From the NCBI RefSeq assembly GCF_016863635.1, contig NZ_BOPG01000114.1:1-56508 (forward strand): a DNA stretch of 56,508 nucleotides, written 5' to 3'. Below, one piece after another: positions 24,312 through 33,159 of the stretch (the first letter of the stretch is position 1; each line of letters opens with the position of its first letter). Under the pieces are notes generated by a model. The model ran no database searches. It saw only the letters and a program-made list of their open reading frames with translations, and was not told the origin of the DNA. This stretch comes from Virgisporangium aurantiacum (GTDB lineage Bacteria; Actinomycetota; Actinomycetes; Mycobacteriales; Micromonosporaceae). The translations under genes were made by a program, and so were the position numbers.

Positions 24312-25217
24312 ATGCGTTTTCGCCTCGGCCGTCGCCGCGCACAGCCGGCAGCACCTGACTCGCCGCCGGTTGGTGCGCCCCCATTGGCGACCGACGACAA
24401 CGATCATGCCGGGCACGCGTTACGAGCGCCGAGTGCGTTGCACGCTTTCAACCGATACGAGATCAAGTATCTGGTTCCCAGTGACCAGCTGTCCGATGTA
24501 CGCGACGAGCTACATCCCCGTCTCGATCCGGACCAGCACGGCGGCGCCGACGGCTACAGCGTGACCAGCCTCTACTACGACACCCGCCAGCTCCGCTTCT
24601 ACTGGGAGAAGATCGAGGGTCTGCGGTTCCGTCGGAAGGTGCGGATTCGCCACTATGGCGACCGTGCCGGGATCACCGATGACACCGTCGTTTTCGTCGA
24701 GATCAAGCAGCGGGTCAACCGGGTCACTCAGAAGCGGCGGATCGCCATCCCGTACCAGCAGGCACGCCTGCTGTGCGACGACCGTCAAATGGTCGATTGC
24801 CAGCCAGGACAGAGGGCGTTTCTCAACGAGGTCCTCGGTCTGGTGTGCGGCTTTGATCTCGTCCCGACAGCGACAACCGCCTACCAGCGCGAGGCCTACA
24901 TCGGCCGGGACGCCGACGTAGGCCTGCGAGTGACCCTCGACCACCGGGTCCGCGGCCGTGACCGCGATTTCCACCTGGCCGCAGCGGCCGAGAACCGGCT
25001 GATCGTGCCGGCGTGGCTGTCGGTGTTGGAGGTCAAGGCCAACGACCGCGTCCCGTACTGGCTGACCGACCTCGCCGCGCGTCTGAACCTGTCGATCGTG
25101 CGGATGTCCAAGTACTGCCAGAGCGTCGAGGCGTTCGGTCGCGCACCGCGCTCAATCTTCCACGTCCCCGCCGACCCCGCCGAGGCGCTCGCCCCGGCCG
25201 CACCCTTGAAGGCATAA
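24312..25217 (+). CDS. VTC-domain polyphosphate polymerase
   Basis: 301 residues. From about residue 48 the VTC catalytic tunnel domain is clear: FNRYEIKYLV, SVTSLYYDT, LRFRRKVRIRHYG, VFVEIKQRVNRVTQKRR and LEVKANDRVPYWL contribute the basic and acidic residues of the triphosphate tunnel fold. Known members make polyphosphate from nucleotide triphosphates at the membrane. The 45-residue N terminus is polar and without similarity. It is the first gene of a three-gene operon with DUF4956 and CotH proteins, a common bacterial association, and is divergent from a two-component system. Confidence 0.9.
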   Translation: MRFRLGRRRAQPAAPDSPPVGAPPLATDDNDHAGHALRAPSALHAFNRYEIKYLVPSDQLSDVRDELHPRLDPDQHGGADGYSVTSLYYDTRQLRFYWEKIEGLRFRRKVRIRHYGDRAGITDDTVVFVEIKQRVNRVTQKRRIAIPYQQARLLCDDRQMVDCQPGQRAFLNEVLGLVCGFDLVPTATTAYQREAYIGRDADVGLRVTLDHRVRGRDRDFHLAAAAENRLIVPAWLSVLEVKANDRVPYWLTDLAARLNLSIVRMSKYCQSVEAFGRAPRSIFHVPADPAEALAPAAPLKA

Positions 25218-25222
25218 CAGTC

Positions 25223-25900
25223 ATGGACTTCGAGCTTCAAGACCTCACAGGCACGTTCAGCGTCGCCGACATCGTCGTCTCGCTGACCCTGTCGTTCCTG
25301 CTCAGCGCCGTTATCGGCTGGGTCTACCGGGCCACACACCGCAACATCTCCTACAGCCAGTCCTACGTGCAGACGCTGATCATCCTCGGCATGCTCATCT
25401 CGCTGATCATGATGGTCGTCGGGTCCAACATCGCTCGCGCGTTCGCACTGGTCGGCGCCTTGTCGGTCGTCCGGTTCCGCAACGCGATCAAGGAGACTCG
25501 TGACGTCGGCTTCATCTTCCTCGTCATGGGCATCGGCATGGCCACCGGCACCCGCTTCTACCTGCTGGCAATCGTCGCCGCCGCGGCGATCTGTCTGGTC
25601 ATCGTTGTGATGTACCGGTTCGGCTGGTTCCAGCTGAACGTGCAGCGGCAGGTCGTCAAGGTGCAGGTCCCGCCCGAAGGCAACTACACCGCGGCGATCC
25701 AGGACGTGCTGATCCGACACACCACCGAGTTCGAACTGGTCAGCATGGAATCGATCCGGGGCGGGGCGCTGACAGAACTGATGTACACCGTCCGGCTGAA
25801 GAAGGGCGGCGAGCCCGGCGACCTCATCCCCGCGCTGAGCGAGGTCACTTCCGGCCAGCGGGTCACCGTGCTGACCGGCTACGACCAGACGGACCTGTGA
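25223..25900 (+). CDS. DUF4956 membrane protein
   Basis: 225 residues. Four hydrophobic helices in the N-terminal half (IVVSLTLSFLLSAVIGWVY; TLIILGMLISLIMMVVG; the AFALVGALSVVRFRNAIKETRD stretch; YLLAIVAAAAICLVIVVMY), then a soluble C-terminal domain. The motif SVVRFRNAIKETRD is typical of the family. It usually travels with VTC and CotH proteins. A role in phosphate or polyphosphate handling is inferred from context only. It sits 5 bp after the VTC gene, and its stop overlaps the CotH start (TGATG). Confidence 0.88.
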   Translation: MDFELQDLTGTFSVADIVVSLTLSFLLSAVIGWVYRATHRNISYSQSYVQTLIILGMLISLIMMVVGSNIARAFALVGALSVVRFRNAIKETRDVGFIFLVMGIGMATGTRFYLLAIVAAAAICLVIVVMYRFGWFQLNVQRQVVKVQVPPEGNYTAAIQDVLIRHTTEFELVSMESIRGGALTELMYTVRLKKGGEPGDLIPALSEVTSGQRVTVLTGYDQTDL

Positions 25901-27540
25901 TGGCCACTCCACCTTCGGCCGGGAAACGAGCGACGGCCGCCCGGCTGAAGCACCGGATCCCCGTCCGCGTTCGGCACTACTGGAAACTGTTGGCCAGCTG
26001 CGCCGCGGCCGTGGTCGCGCTGATCGTGCTCGCGGGCAATGTACAGGTCCGCCCGATCGTGACCAGCAGCAGCGACGGCAGATCCGACGACGTCACCCAC
26101 AATGTCACCGGGTCCGTCGACCTGTTCGACAACGCCGTCGCACACACCGTGTCGATCACCTACAGCGCGGCCGCCTACCAGCGGATGATGGACGGCTACA
26201 TCGCGACCGGCGACAAGGAGTACGTCCGCGCCGACGTCACCATTGACGGGACCCTCGTCAAGGATGTCGGCCTGCGCCTGAAGGGCAACTCGACCCTCGC
26301 GCAACTGACTCACAAGGGCAAGACCCGACCGTTCTTTGGCGAAGGCGCCGAAGACACCCGGGGCGGCCCCAACGCGGCCACCGACGGCCGTCCGGCCGGT
26401 GGTGGTCAGTTCCCGGGTGGTGGTCAGATCCCCGGGGGTGGTCAGTTCCCCGGTGGCGGTCTTGGCGCTGCCGGGCTGGGCGGAGTCTCGCTGGACAGCG
26501 CCAAGCCGGAAGAGCTGCCATGGCTGCTCAGCTTCGACGAGTTCGCCGACGGTCGCCGATACCAGGGCCACCGGCAGGTCGCCGTGCGTATCTCCGGCAT
26601 GGGCGGCGGGAGCACCGTGCTCAACGAGGCGTTGTCCCTTGCGGTGATCGACGAGGCCGGCGAGCCGGCCCAGCGGTACGCCTACGCCGGATTCCAGGTC
26701 AACGACCGGCCGGTGAAGGCCCGGCTCCTTGTGCAGCACCCCGACGCGAACTTCGCCGACGGCATCGGTGACGGGGTCCTCTACAAGTCGCTGAGCACTG
26801 GGCGCTTCACTTATCAAGGCGAGGACCCTACCGCCTACAACGACGACTACAAACAGGTCAACAACACCGGCAGTCACGACCTGCAGCCCGTGATCAACCT
26901 GGTGAAGTGGGTCGAGCAGTCATCCGACGCCGACTTCGACGCCGATCTGGCCAGCCACGTCGAGGTGGAATCGTTTGCCCGCTACGTCGCCCTGCAGAAC
27001 CTGCTGCTCAACTTCGACGACATGGCTGGGCCTGGGCACAACTTCTATCTCTGGTACGACCTGGACACCAAGCGGTTCAGCGTCATCGGCTGGGACTACA
27101 ACCTCACCTTCAGCGGCGACGCCGCGCAGGGACCACACGACACGATCTCCATGGGCGGGATGCTGGGCGGAGGCGGGTTTCCGCCGGCGGGTTTCACCCT
27201 GCCGGAGGGCTTCACCCTGCCGGAGGGCTTCGCTCCGCCGGGCGGAGGCAACAATGCCGGCGGTGGTGCTCCGGGTGGGATCGCCATGGGCAACAAGCTC
27301 AAGGAACGCTTCCTCGCCTCCGGCAAATTCAAAAACGTCTACGAAGACGCCTACCGTGAGCTCTACCGGAAGATCTACGCTGACGGCGTTGCGGTGCGGT
27401 CACTCGACGCGCTCGTCGCGGCACTGTCCGGCGTCAAGGGCTATGACGGCGCCGCGACAAAATCGGACGCCGATCGGCTGCGATCAACCATCCGGCAGCG
27501 CACGACGGCACTTGCCAAAGACCCCGTGATCAACCGCTGA
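25900..27540 (+). CDS. CotH-type protein kinase, secreted or membrane-anchored
   Basis: 546 residues with one N-terminal helix (LLASCAAAVVALIVLAGNV) that anchors or secretes the protein. CotH features include DVGLRLKGNSTL, the RISGMGGGS segment, VNDRPVKARLLVQ, VALQNLLLNFDDMAGPGHN and the metal-binding VIGWDYNLTF. CotH enzymes are atypical kinases that phosphorylate surface proteins. Two glycine/proline-rich inserts, GGGQFPGGGQIPGGGQFPGGG near residue 168 (in part) and a TLPEGF repeat near 430, break the domain and look like slippage expansions. Its promoter is shared with the VTC gene. Confidence 0.87.
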   Translation: MATPPSAGKRATAARLKHRIPVRVRHYWKLLASCAAAVVALIVLAGNVQVRPIVTSSSDGRSDDVTHNVTGSVDLFDNAVAHTVSITYSAAAYQRMMDGYIATGDKEYVRADVTIDGTLVKDVGLRLKGNSTLAQLTHKGKTRPFFGEGAEDTRGGPNAATDGRPAGGGQFPGGGQIPGGGQFPGGGLGAAGLGGVSLDSAKPEELPWLLSFDEFADGRRYQGHRQVAVRISGMGGGSTVLNEALSLAVIDEAGEPAQRYAYAGFQVNDRPVKARLLVQHPDANFADGIGDGVLYKSLSTGRFTYQGEDPTAYNDDYKQVNNTGSHDLQPVINLVKWVEQSSDADFDADLASHVEVESFARYVALQNLLLNFDDMAGPGHNFYLWYDLDTKRFSVIGWDYNLTFSGDAAQGPHDTISMGGMLGGGGFPPAGFTLPEGFTLPEGFAPPGGGNNAGGGAPGGIAMGNKLKERFLASGKFKNVYEDAYRELYRKIYADGVAVRSLDALVAALSGVKGYDGAATKSDADRLRSTIRQRTTALAKDPVINR

Positions 27541-27567
27541 ACAGGTGGCGTGCGGGCGTCGGCGAGC

Positions 27568-27614
27568 TACCACATCCGTGGTACGCCGGTGGCGAAGTTA
27601 CCGCATCCGCGGTA
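27568..27614. promoter_or_regulatory. Two 16-bp palindromic operators, copies 3 and 4
   Basis: TACCACATCCGTGGTA (27568-27583) and TACCGCATCCGCGGTA (27599-27614) are both perfect 6-4-6 palindromes. Their centres are 31 bp apart, close to three helical turns, so two dimers would bind the same DNA face. The RND exporter start is 107 bp downstream. Confidence 0.75.
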
Positions 27615-27720
27615 GCTGTTCGACTGCCGGTAGACGATGCCGATCCGAGGTGTATCGCCCAAACTCGGCCGTGGTGCTCGCTGCACCGACGACGAGACGT
27701 TTCCCCGAGCGAGGTCGCAC

Positions 27721-30700
27721 GTGTCTTTCCTGTCCCGCATCAGTCTGGCGAATCGGAAGCTGGTGGCTCTGCTCACCGCGCTCATCGTGGGACTGGGGGT
27801 ATACGCGACTCTGTCGCTGAAGCAGCAATTGCTGCCCGATCTGTCGTTTCCTGCCGTGACCGTGGTCGCGACCTATCCGGGTGCGGCGCCTGAGGTCGTT
27901 GAGGAACAGGTGACCGGTCGCATCGAGAAGGCAGTTGAGGGTCTCGACGGCGTGGAAAGCACCACCTCGACTTCCCAACAAGGTTCGGTCCAGGTGATGG
28001 TGTCGTTCTCCTTCGACACCGATATCGACGAGGCATCCGCCGACGTCGAGCAGGCCGTGTCGAGGATCTCCTCGTCGCTGCCGCAAGGTGTCACGCCAGA
28101 GGTGCTCACCGGCAGCACCGGCGATCTGCCGACGATGGTTCTGGCCGTGACGTCGGACGGTGACCAGCGCAAGCTCGCCGCCGACCTGGACGACAAGGTG
28201 GTTCCCGCGCTTCGGGGGGTCGACGGCGTCAATGACGTGTCCGTCTCCGGCGTGCGTGACCAGGTCGTTACCGTCACCCCGAACGCTGCCGCCCTGGCGA
28301 AGGCTGGCCTGTCGACACAGTCGGTCATCAACGCGTTGAGCACACTCGGCGGCACGTCGTCAGCCGGACAGATCACCTCCGACGGACGCAATCTCAGTCT
28401 CGCCGTGGGCAAGCCGGTCGCGTCTTTGCAGCAGATTCTGGATCTGTGGCTGTCTGCCGCCACCCCCGCGTCTGCTGGCGGCCAAGCCGGACCCGGTTCC
28501 TCCGGCGCGCCACAGGCCGGCGGACCTCCGTCGGCGGGCACAACCCAGAGCCCCGCCGGCTCGTCCGTCGCGGCTGCGGCGGCACCCGTCCAGCTCAAGG
28601 ATGTCGCCACCGTTACGATCGCCGATGCTCCGGCCACGTCGATCACGCGGACCGACGGCAAGCCGAGTCTCGGCATCTCGATCACCATGGACCACGGAGG
28701 AAGCAGCCCGGCCATCTCCGACGACGTCCGTGCCAAACTCCCGGAGCTGCAGGCCGCGCTCGGGGACAACGCCAAGCTCGTCGTCGTGTCCGACTCCGGT
28801 CCTTCAGTCAGTGACTCCGTGGACGGTCTCGTCGAGGAGGGGGCCCTCGGGCTGGCGATGGCGATCCTCGTGATCGTGCTGTTCCTACGCTCGGCCCGGG
28901 CCACGATCGTCACGGCCGTGTCGATTCCGTTGTCCCTGCTTGTGGCGCTCATCGCGGTATGGCAGCGCGGCTATTCGTTGAACATCCTCACCCTCGGCGC
29001 GCTCACCATCGCCATCGGTCGCGTTGTCGACGACTCGATCGTGGTTCTGGAGAACATCAAGCGCCACCTTGGCTACGGGGAGGACCGGCGCACCGCGGTC
29101 CTGTCCGCGGTGCGCGAGGTCGCTAGTGCCGTCACCTCGTCCACACTGACGACAGTGGCGGTGTTCCTCCCCGTCGCGTTCGTCAGTGGGTTCGTCGGAC
29201 AGCTGTTCGGCTCGTTCTCGATCACCGTCTCTGCAGCCATGCTCGCCTCGCTGCTGGTCTCGCTGACCGTGGTCCCCGTGCTGGCTTACTGGTTCCTCAA
29301 GGCGCCCAAGGACGCCGCCGGTGTCCCGGCCGACGAGTATCGGGCACGGGTGGAGGAACGGGAGCGGCACGGCGTGCTGCCGCGCATCTACCTTCCGGTC
29401 ATCACCTGGGCGGTCGGTCACCGCAAGAGCGTGCTGGCCGGGGCGGTGGTTCTGCTGATCGCCACGTTCGCCATGGCCGGTGGCCTGAAGACCACGTTCC
29501 TCGGCGACTCCGGCGAGGACTCGATCCGGGTCAACCAGGCCCTGCCCGCGGGTGCCGATCTGGCCACTACCGACGCCGCGGCGAAGAAGGTCGAGCAGGC
29601 TCTGTCCAGTGTGGACGGCGTGCAGTCCTACCAGGTCGTGATCGGCTCGTCGGGTGGGTTCTTCGGCGCCCGCACCGCCAACAACGTCTCATACACCCTC
29701 ACCCTCGCCTCGGACGCCGACAGCTCGAAGGTCACCGACGCCGTCCGCGACACGCTCGCCACGATCACCGACGCCGGCGACCTGACCATCGGCGGCTCAG
29801 GCCCCGGTGGTGCCGACGGCCCCGGCGGGAGCAGCACCATCTCGGTGTCCATCCGTGCCGACAACGATGAGACCCTCAGTCAGGCCACGCAACAAGTGCA
29901 GCAGGCGATGGCCGAGGTTTCGCAGGTCACCGACGTGCAGAGCGATCTCAGTGAAAGCGCGCCACAGATCAGTGTCGTGCCCAACGGCGAGGCCGCTGCC
30001 CGGTACGGCCTGGCCACCGCTGCGATTGTGTCCGCGCTGCGGCAGTCGGTTGAGGGCACCACGGTCACCCAGGTCACCCTCGACGGCGCCGCGCACGACG
30101 TGGTCGTGAAGACGACTACCACCGCCCCGAACAGCCTCGACGCGGTCAAGGCGATCACGCTGCCGACCAGCAGCGGCCCTGTCCGGCTCGACCAGGTGGC
30201 CACCGTCACCCAGGTCGACGGGCCGGTACAGCGGACCCATGTCGACGGTGAACGGACCAACACCGTCACCGCCACCCCGGTCGGTGACAACACCGGTGCG
30301 GCGAGCACCGCGGTCACGGACAAGCTCGAGACACTGACGCTGCCGGCCGGTGCGAGCTACGAGATCGGTGGGGTCACCGCCGATCAAGGTGAGGCGTTCT
30401 CCCAACTGATTCTGGCCATGGTTGCTGCCATCGCACTGGTGTTCCTGATCCTGGTCGCCGTGTTTCGCAGCATCCGCCAGACCCTCATCCTCCTGGTGTC
30501 GATCCCGTTCGCGTTCATTGGCGCCTTCGGTCTGCTGCTGGTAACCGGAACCCCGTTGGGCGTCGCCGCGCTCATCGGCATCCTGATGCTCATCGGCATC
30601 GTCGTCACCAACGCCATCGTCCTCATGGACCTGGTCAACCAGTACCGCGAGCAGGGCATGACCGTGATCGACGCGGTCGTGGAAGGCGGCCGGCGACGGC

Positions 30701-30963
30701 TGCGTCCGATCCTCATGACCGCCCTCGCGACCATCTTCGCTCTCCTGCCGATGGCCCTGGGCATCACCGGTGAAGGCGGCTTCATCTCCACCCCGCTCGC
30801 TGTGGTCGTCATCGGCGGCCTCATCACCTCGACCCTGCTGACCCTGGTTCTGATCCCGGTCCTCTACACCATGGTCGAAACCCGTCGGGAACGTCGCCAG
30901 GCTCGCAAGCAAAGTCACGTGCCGCAGTCCGAGCACGTCACCGAGCCGGTTCCGGTTTCCTAA
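27721..30963 (+). CDS. RND-superfamily efflux transporter (AcrB-like)
   Basis: 1080 residues from the GTG at 27721. The fold has twelve helices with two large extracytoplasmic loops, the HAE1 layout. FLSRISLANRKLVALLTALIVGLG forms helix 1 with its lead-in. The proton-relay acidic pair is in GRVVDDSIVVLENIKRHL near residue 436. A Gly/Ala/Pro/Ser-rich stretch of about 40 residues near 245-285 interrupts the first loop and is unusual. No membrane-fusion partner is adjacent, as in other Gram-positive RND pumps that act alone. Two operators lie upstream, linking it to the two-component system at 31204. Confidence 0.93.
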   Translation: MSFLSRISLANRKLVALLTALIVGLGVYATLSLKQQLLPDLSFPAVTVVATYPGAAPEVVEEQVTGRIEKAVEGLDGVESTTSTSQQGSVQVMVSFSFDTDIDEASADVEQAVSRISSSLPQGVTPEVLTGSTGDLPTMVLAVTSDGDQRKLAADLDDKVVPALRGVDGVNDVSVSGVRDQVVTVTPNAAALAKAGLSTQSVINALSTLGGTSSAGQITSDGRNLSLAVGKPVASLQQILDLWLSAATPASAGGQAGPGSSGAPQAGGPPSAGTTQSPAGSSVAAAAAPVQLKDVATVTIADAPATSITRTDGKPSLGISITMDHGGSSPAISDDVRAKLPELQAALGDNAKLVVVSDSGPSVSDSVDGLVEEGALGLAMAILVIVLFLRSARATIVTAVSIPLSLLVALIAVWQRGYSLNILTLGALTIAIGRVVDDSIVVLENIKRHLGYGEDRRTAVLSAVREVASAVTSSTLTTVAVFLPVAFVSGFVGQLFGSFSITVSAAMLASLLVSLTVVPVLAYWFLKAPKDAAGVPADEYRARVEERERHGVLPRIYLPVITWAVGHRKSVLAGAVVLLIATFAMAGGLKTTFLGDSGEDSIRVNQALPAGADLATTDAAAKKVEQALSSVDGVQSYQVVIGSSGGFFGARTANNVSYTLTLASDADSSKVTDAVRDTLATITDAGDLTIGGSGPGGADGPGGSSTISVSIRADNDETLSQATQQVQQAMAEVSQVTDVQSDLSESAPQISVVPNGEAAARYGLATAAIVSALRQSVEGTTVTQVTLDGAAHDVVVKTTTTAPNSLDAVKAITLPTSSGPVRLDQVATVTQVDGPVQRTHVDGERTNTVTATPVGDNTGAASTAVTDKLETLTLPAGASYEIGGVTADQGEAFSQLILAMVAAIALVFLILVAVFRSIRQTLILLVSIPFAFIGAFGLLLVTGTPLGVAALIGILMLIGIVVTNAIVLMDLVNQYREQGMTVIDAVVEGGRRRLRPILMTALATIFALLPMALGITGEGGFISTPLAVVVIGGLITSTLLTLVLIPVLYTMVETRRERRQARKQSHVPQSEHVTEPVPVS

Positions 30964-30977
30964 CCGACCAGGAACTA

Positions 30978-31025
30978 GCCCGGCCGGTACGCACCGCGAC
31001 ATCCCCCCACGCGTACCGGCCGGGC
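30978..31025 (+). terminator. Hairpin after the RND exporter
   Basis: GCCCGGCCGGTACGC pairs perfectly with GCGTACCGGCCGGGC, 15 bp around an 18-nt loop, starting 15 bp after the stop. Confidence 0.75.
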
Positions 31026-31118
31026 ACCTATGCCTCGGGTTGGCCTGGTGACGACCGGCGTGCGACTGCACGCGTTCCCTCGTTCCTTTGCCCGGGGGCG
31101 GACATGCGGGCCGGTGGG

Positions 31119-31134
31119 TACTGCGGTTGTGGTA
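31119..31134. promoter_or_regulatory. 16-bp palindromic operator, copy 5
   Basis: TACTGCGGTTGTGGTA is identical to the copy at 1063. It ends 70 bp before the kinase start. A half site TACCAC follows 17 bp after the site, as it does (at 16 bp) at the left copy. This suggests that the two-component system regulates itself. Confidence 0.7.
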
Positions 31135-31203
31135 CCCCGTCCGCCCGCAGTTACCACGCCGAGATGAGGTCCCGCGACCGTGGGCTCGCATACCGTGAGC
31201 GGC

Positions 31204-32406
31204 ATGGAGATGGCCGCCGTTCAGGCGTGGGGGCGCAGGCATCCCCACGTCGCCGATGCGGCGTTCGGACTCGCGCTCGTTGCTGTTTTTGGTGTGATCG
31301 TAGTGACCGGTGGACAAGGTGAGGCGATCCGAGACGCCGGGCCCGGGGATGTTCTCGCGGTCGGCACGGCGCTCGTCGCCGTGGCGGGGCGCCGCCGGTG
31401 GCCGGCGGCACTCCTGCTGCTCGCCGTGGCCGTTTCTTCCGCCTTCATCGTTGTCACGCACCACCGTCACCCGATACTCATCGTGGCCGGGATCGTCGTC
31501 GCCTACACCTTCGCCACCCGAAGCGAACGTCGACGTGCCTGGCAGGTCGCCGGCGGGTGCACGGTCGGTCTGTTCGTCATCGGCGGATTACTCGCCGACG
31601 GCGGTTGGTGGGCGCCGGAGAACCTCGGCACATTCGCCTGGGGCGCTGCGGCCGTGGCTTTCGGCGACGCGACCCGCAGCCGCCGGGCGTACATCGTCGA
31701 GGTGGAAGATCGGGCCCGGCGTGCGGAGGAGACCCGCGAGGAGGAGGCCCGCCGCCGCGTCGCCGAGGAGCGGCTACGGATCGCCCGGGAACTGCACGAC
31801 ATCGTTGCCCACCACATCGCGGTGATCAATGTCCACGCCGGAGCCGCCACCCATGTGTTGCCCACCCAGCCGGAAGCGGCCGGTCCGGCGTTGGCTCACA
31901 TCCGCCGCGCGAGCGACACCGTGTTGAAGGAGCTGGCCTCCGTCGTGGGTGTGCTCCGCAGCTCCGACGACATCGATGTGGACACCGAACCGACCCGAGG
32001 GCTGGCCCGGCTGTCGGAGTTGCTCGACGGTTTCGCCGCCGCCGGGCTGAAGGTCGAACACCGGCGGAACGGTGCATCACGAGAACTACCCGCGGTCGTC
32101 GATCTCGCCGCCTACCGCATCATTCAGGAGGCGTTGACCAACGCCCAGAAGCACGGCAGCGGCGTGGCACAGCTGACGGTGACCTACACTCCGGCCGCAG
32201 TCCAGATCGACGTCACAAACGGGATCACCAACCCGGTCACCGACCCGGCCGCGCGACGGCGACCGCGGAAGGGGTCCGGCTACGGCCTGGTCGGGATGCG
32301 CGAACGCGCGGCCGCTGCCAACGGCACGGTCAGCGCCGGCGTCCAACCCGGCGGCCGGTTCGTCGTCCACGCGGAACTCCCGGCAGCTAAAGGGGTGTTG
32401 TTGTGA
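31204..32406 (+). CDS. NarL-type sensor histidine kinase
   Basis: 400 residues from the ATG at 31204. About five N-terminal helices form a compact membrane sensor. The HisKA_3 phosphoacceptor motif is RIARELHDIVAHHIAVI near residue 200. The ATPase domain has IIQEALTNAQKHG and GSGYGLVGMRERAAA. The start is supported by the decayed homologue at 1146, which aligns from the same ATG. It overlaps its response regulator by 4 nt. An operator lies 70 bp upstream. It lies in line downstream of an exporter that carries the same operator. Confidence 0.93.
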   Translation: MEMAAVQAWGRRHPHVADAAFGLALVAVFGVIVVTGGQGEAIRDAGPGDVLAVGTALVAVAGRRRWPAALLLLAVAVSSAFIVVTHHRHPILIVAGIVVAYTFATRSERRRAWQVAGGCTVGLFVIGGLLADGGWWAPENLGTFAWGAAAVAFGDATRSRRAYIVEVEDRARRAEETREEEARRRVAEERLRIARELHDIVAHHIAVINVHAGAATHVLPTQPEAAGPALAHIRRASDTVLKELASVVGVLRSSDDIDVDTEPTRGLARLSELLDGFAAAGLKVEHRRNGASRELPAVVDLAAYRIIQEALTNAQKHGSGVAQLTVTYTPAAVQIDVTNGITNPVTDPAARRRPRKGSGYGLVGMRERAAAANGTVSAGVQPGGRFVVHAELPAAKGVLL

Positions 32407-33080
32407 CGATCCGAGTTCTGCTCGCCGATGACCAGGCGCTGATCCGCACAGGCTTTTCTATGATCATCCAGTCTGAGCCGGATCTCGAGGTGGTCGGCGA
32501 AGCCACCAATGGGCGTGAGGCGGTTGAGATGGCCCGCTCCAAGCGGGCCGACGTGGTACTGATGGACATCCGGATGCCCGACATGGACGGCATCGAGGCC
32601 ACCAAACGAATCGCCGCGGACGAGAGCCTGGCCGGTGTGCGGATCCTGGTACTCACCACGTTCGAGCATGACGACAACGTCGTCCGCGCGCTCCGCGCCG
32701 GGGCGAGTGGATTTCTCGGCAAGGGCGTCGAGCCGGCCGACCTCGTCCGCGCCATCCGGGTCGTCGCCAGCGGGGAGGCACTGCTGTCGCCGAAGGCCAC
32801 GGGCAGCTTGCTCGCTCGGTTCCTCGCCCACGCCGAACCCGGACCGTTACCCGTCCCGGCACCACTGGACGACCTGACCGACCGCGAGCGGGAGGTCCTC
32901 GCGCTCGTCGCGTACGGCCTGTCCAACGACGACATCGCCGCCAAGTTGTACCTGTCACCCCTGACCGTCAAGACACACGTAAACCGGGCCATGACCAAGC
33001 TGGGTGTACGGGACCGGGCCCAACTGGTCGTTATCGCCTACCAGACCGGGCTGGTCAGACCGGGCGAGTCACCGCCGTGA
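32403..33080 (+). CDS. NarL/FixJ-type response regulator
   Basis: 225 residues, GTG start. The receiver domain has LADDQ, the phosphoacceptor aspartate in VVLMDIRMPDMDG and the lysine in GFLGKG. The C-terminal LuxR helix-turn-helix reads LTDREREVLALVAYGLSNDDIA, then a recognition helix in LSPLTVKTHVNR. It is the best candidate to bind the 16-bp palindromes found upstream of its own operon, the RND exporter and both ABC modules. NarL-family dimers bind such inverted repeats, but the assignment is inference. Confidence 0.94.
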   Translation: MTIRVLLADDQALIRTGFSMIIQSEPDLEVVGEATNGREAVEMARSKRADVVLMDIRMPDMDGIEATKRIAADESLAGVRILVLTTFEHDDNVVRALRAGASGFLGKGVEPADLVRAIRVVASGEALLSPKATGSLLARFLAHAEPGPLPVPAPLDDLTDREREVLALVAYGLSNDDIAAKLYLSPLTVKTHVNRAMTKLGVRDRAQLVVIAYQTGLVRPGESPP

Positions 33081-33159
33081 CCGCGAACATGGACGTACTG
33101 TCATTTCGGGTTGGCATGAGCGCTGTGCGGCACGCGACGATGGCAAGGACTTGTTACGA

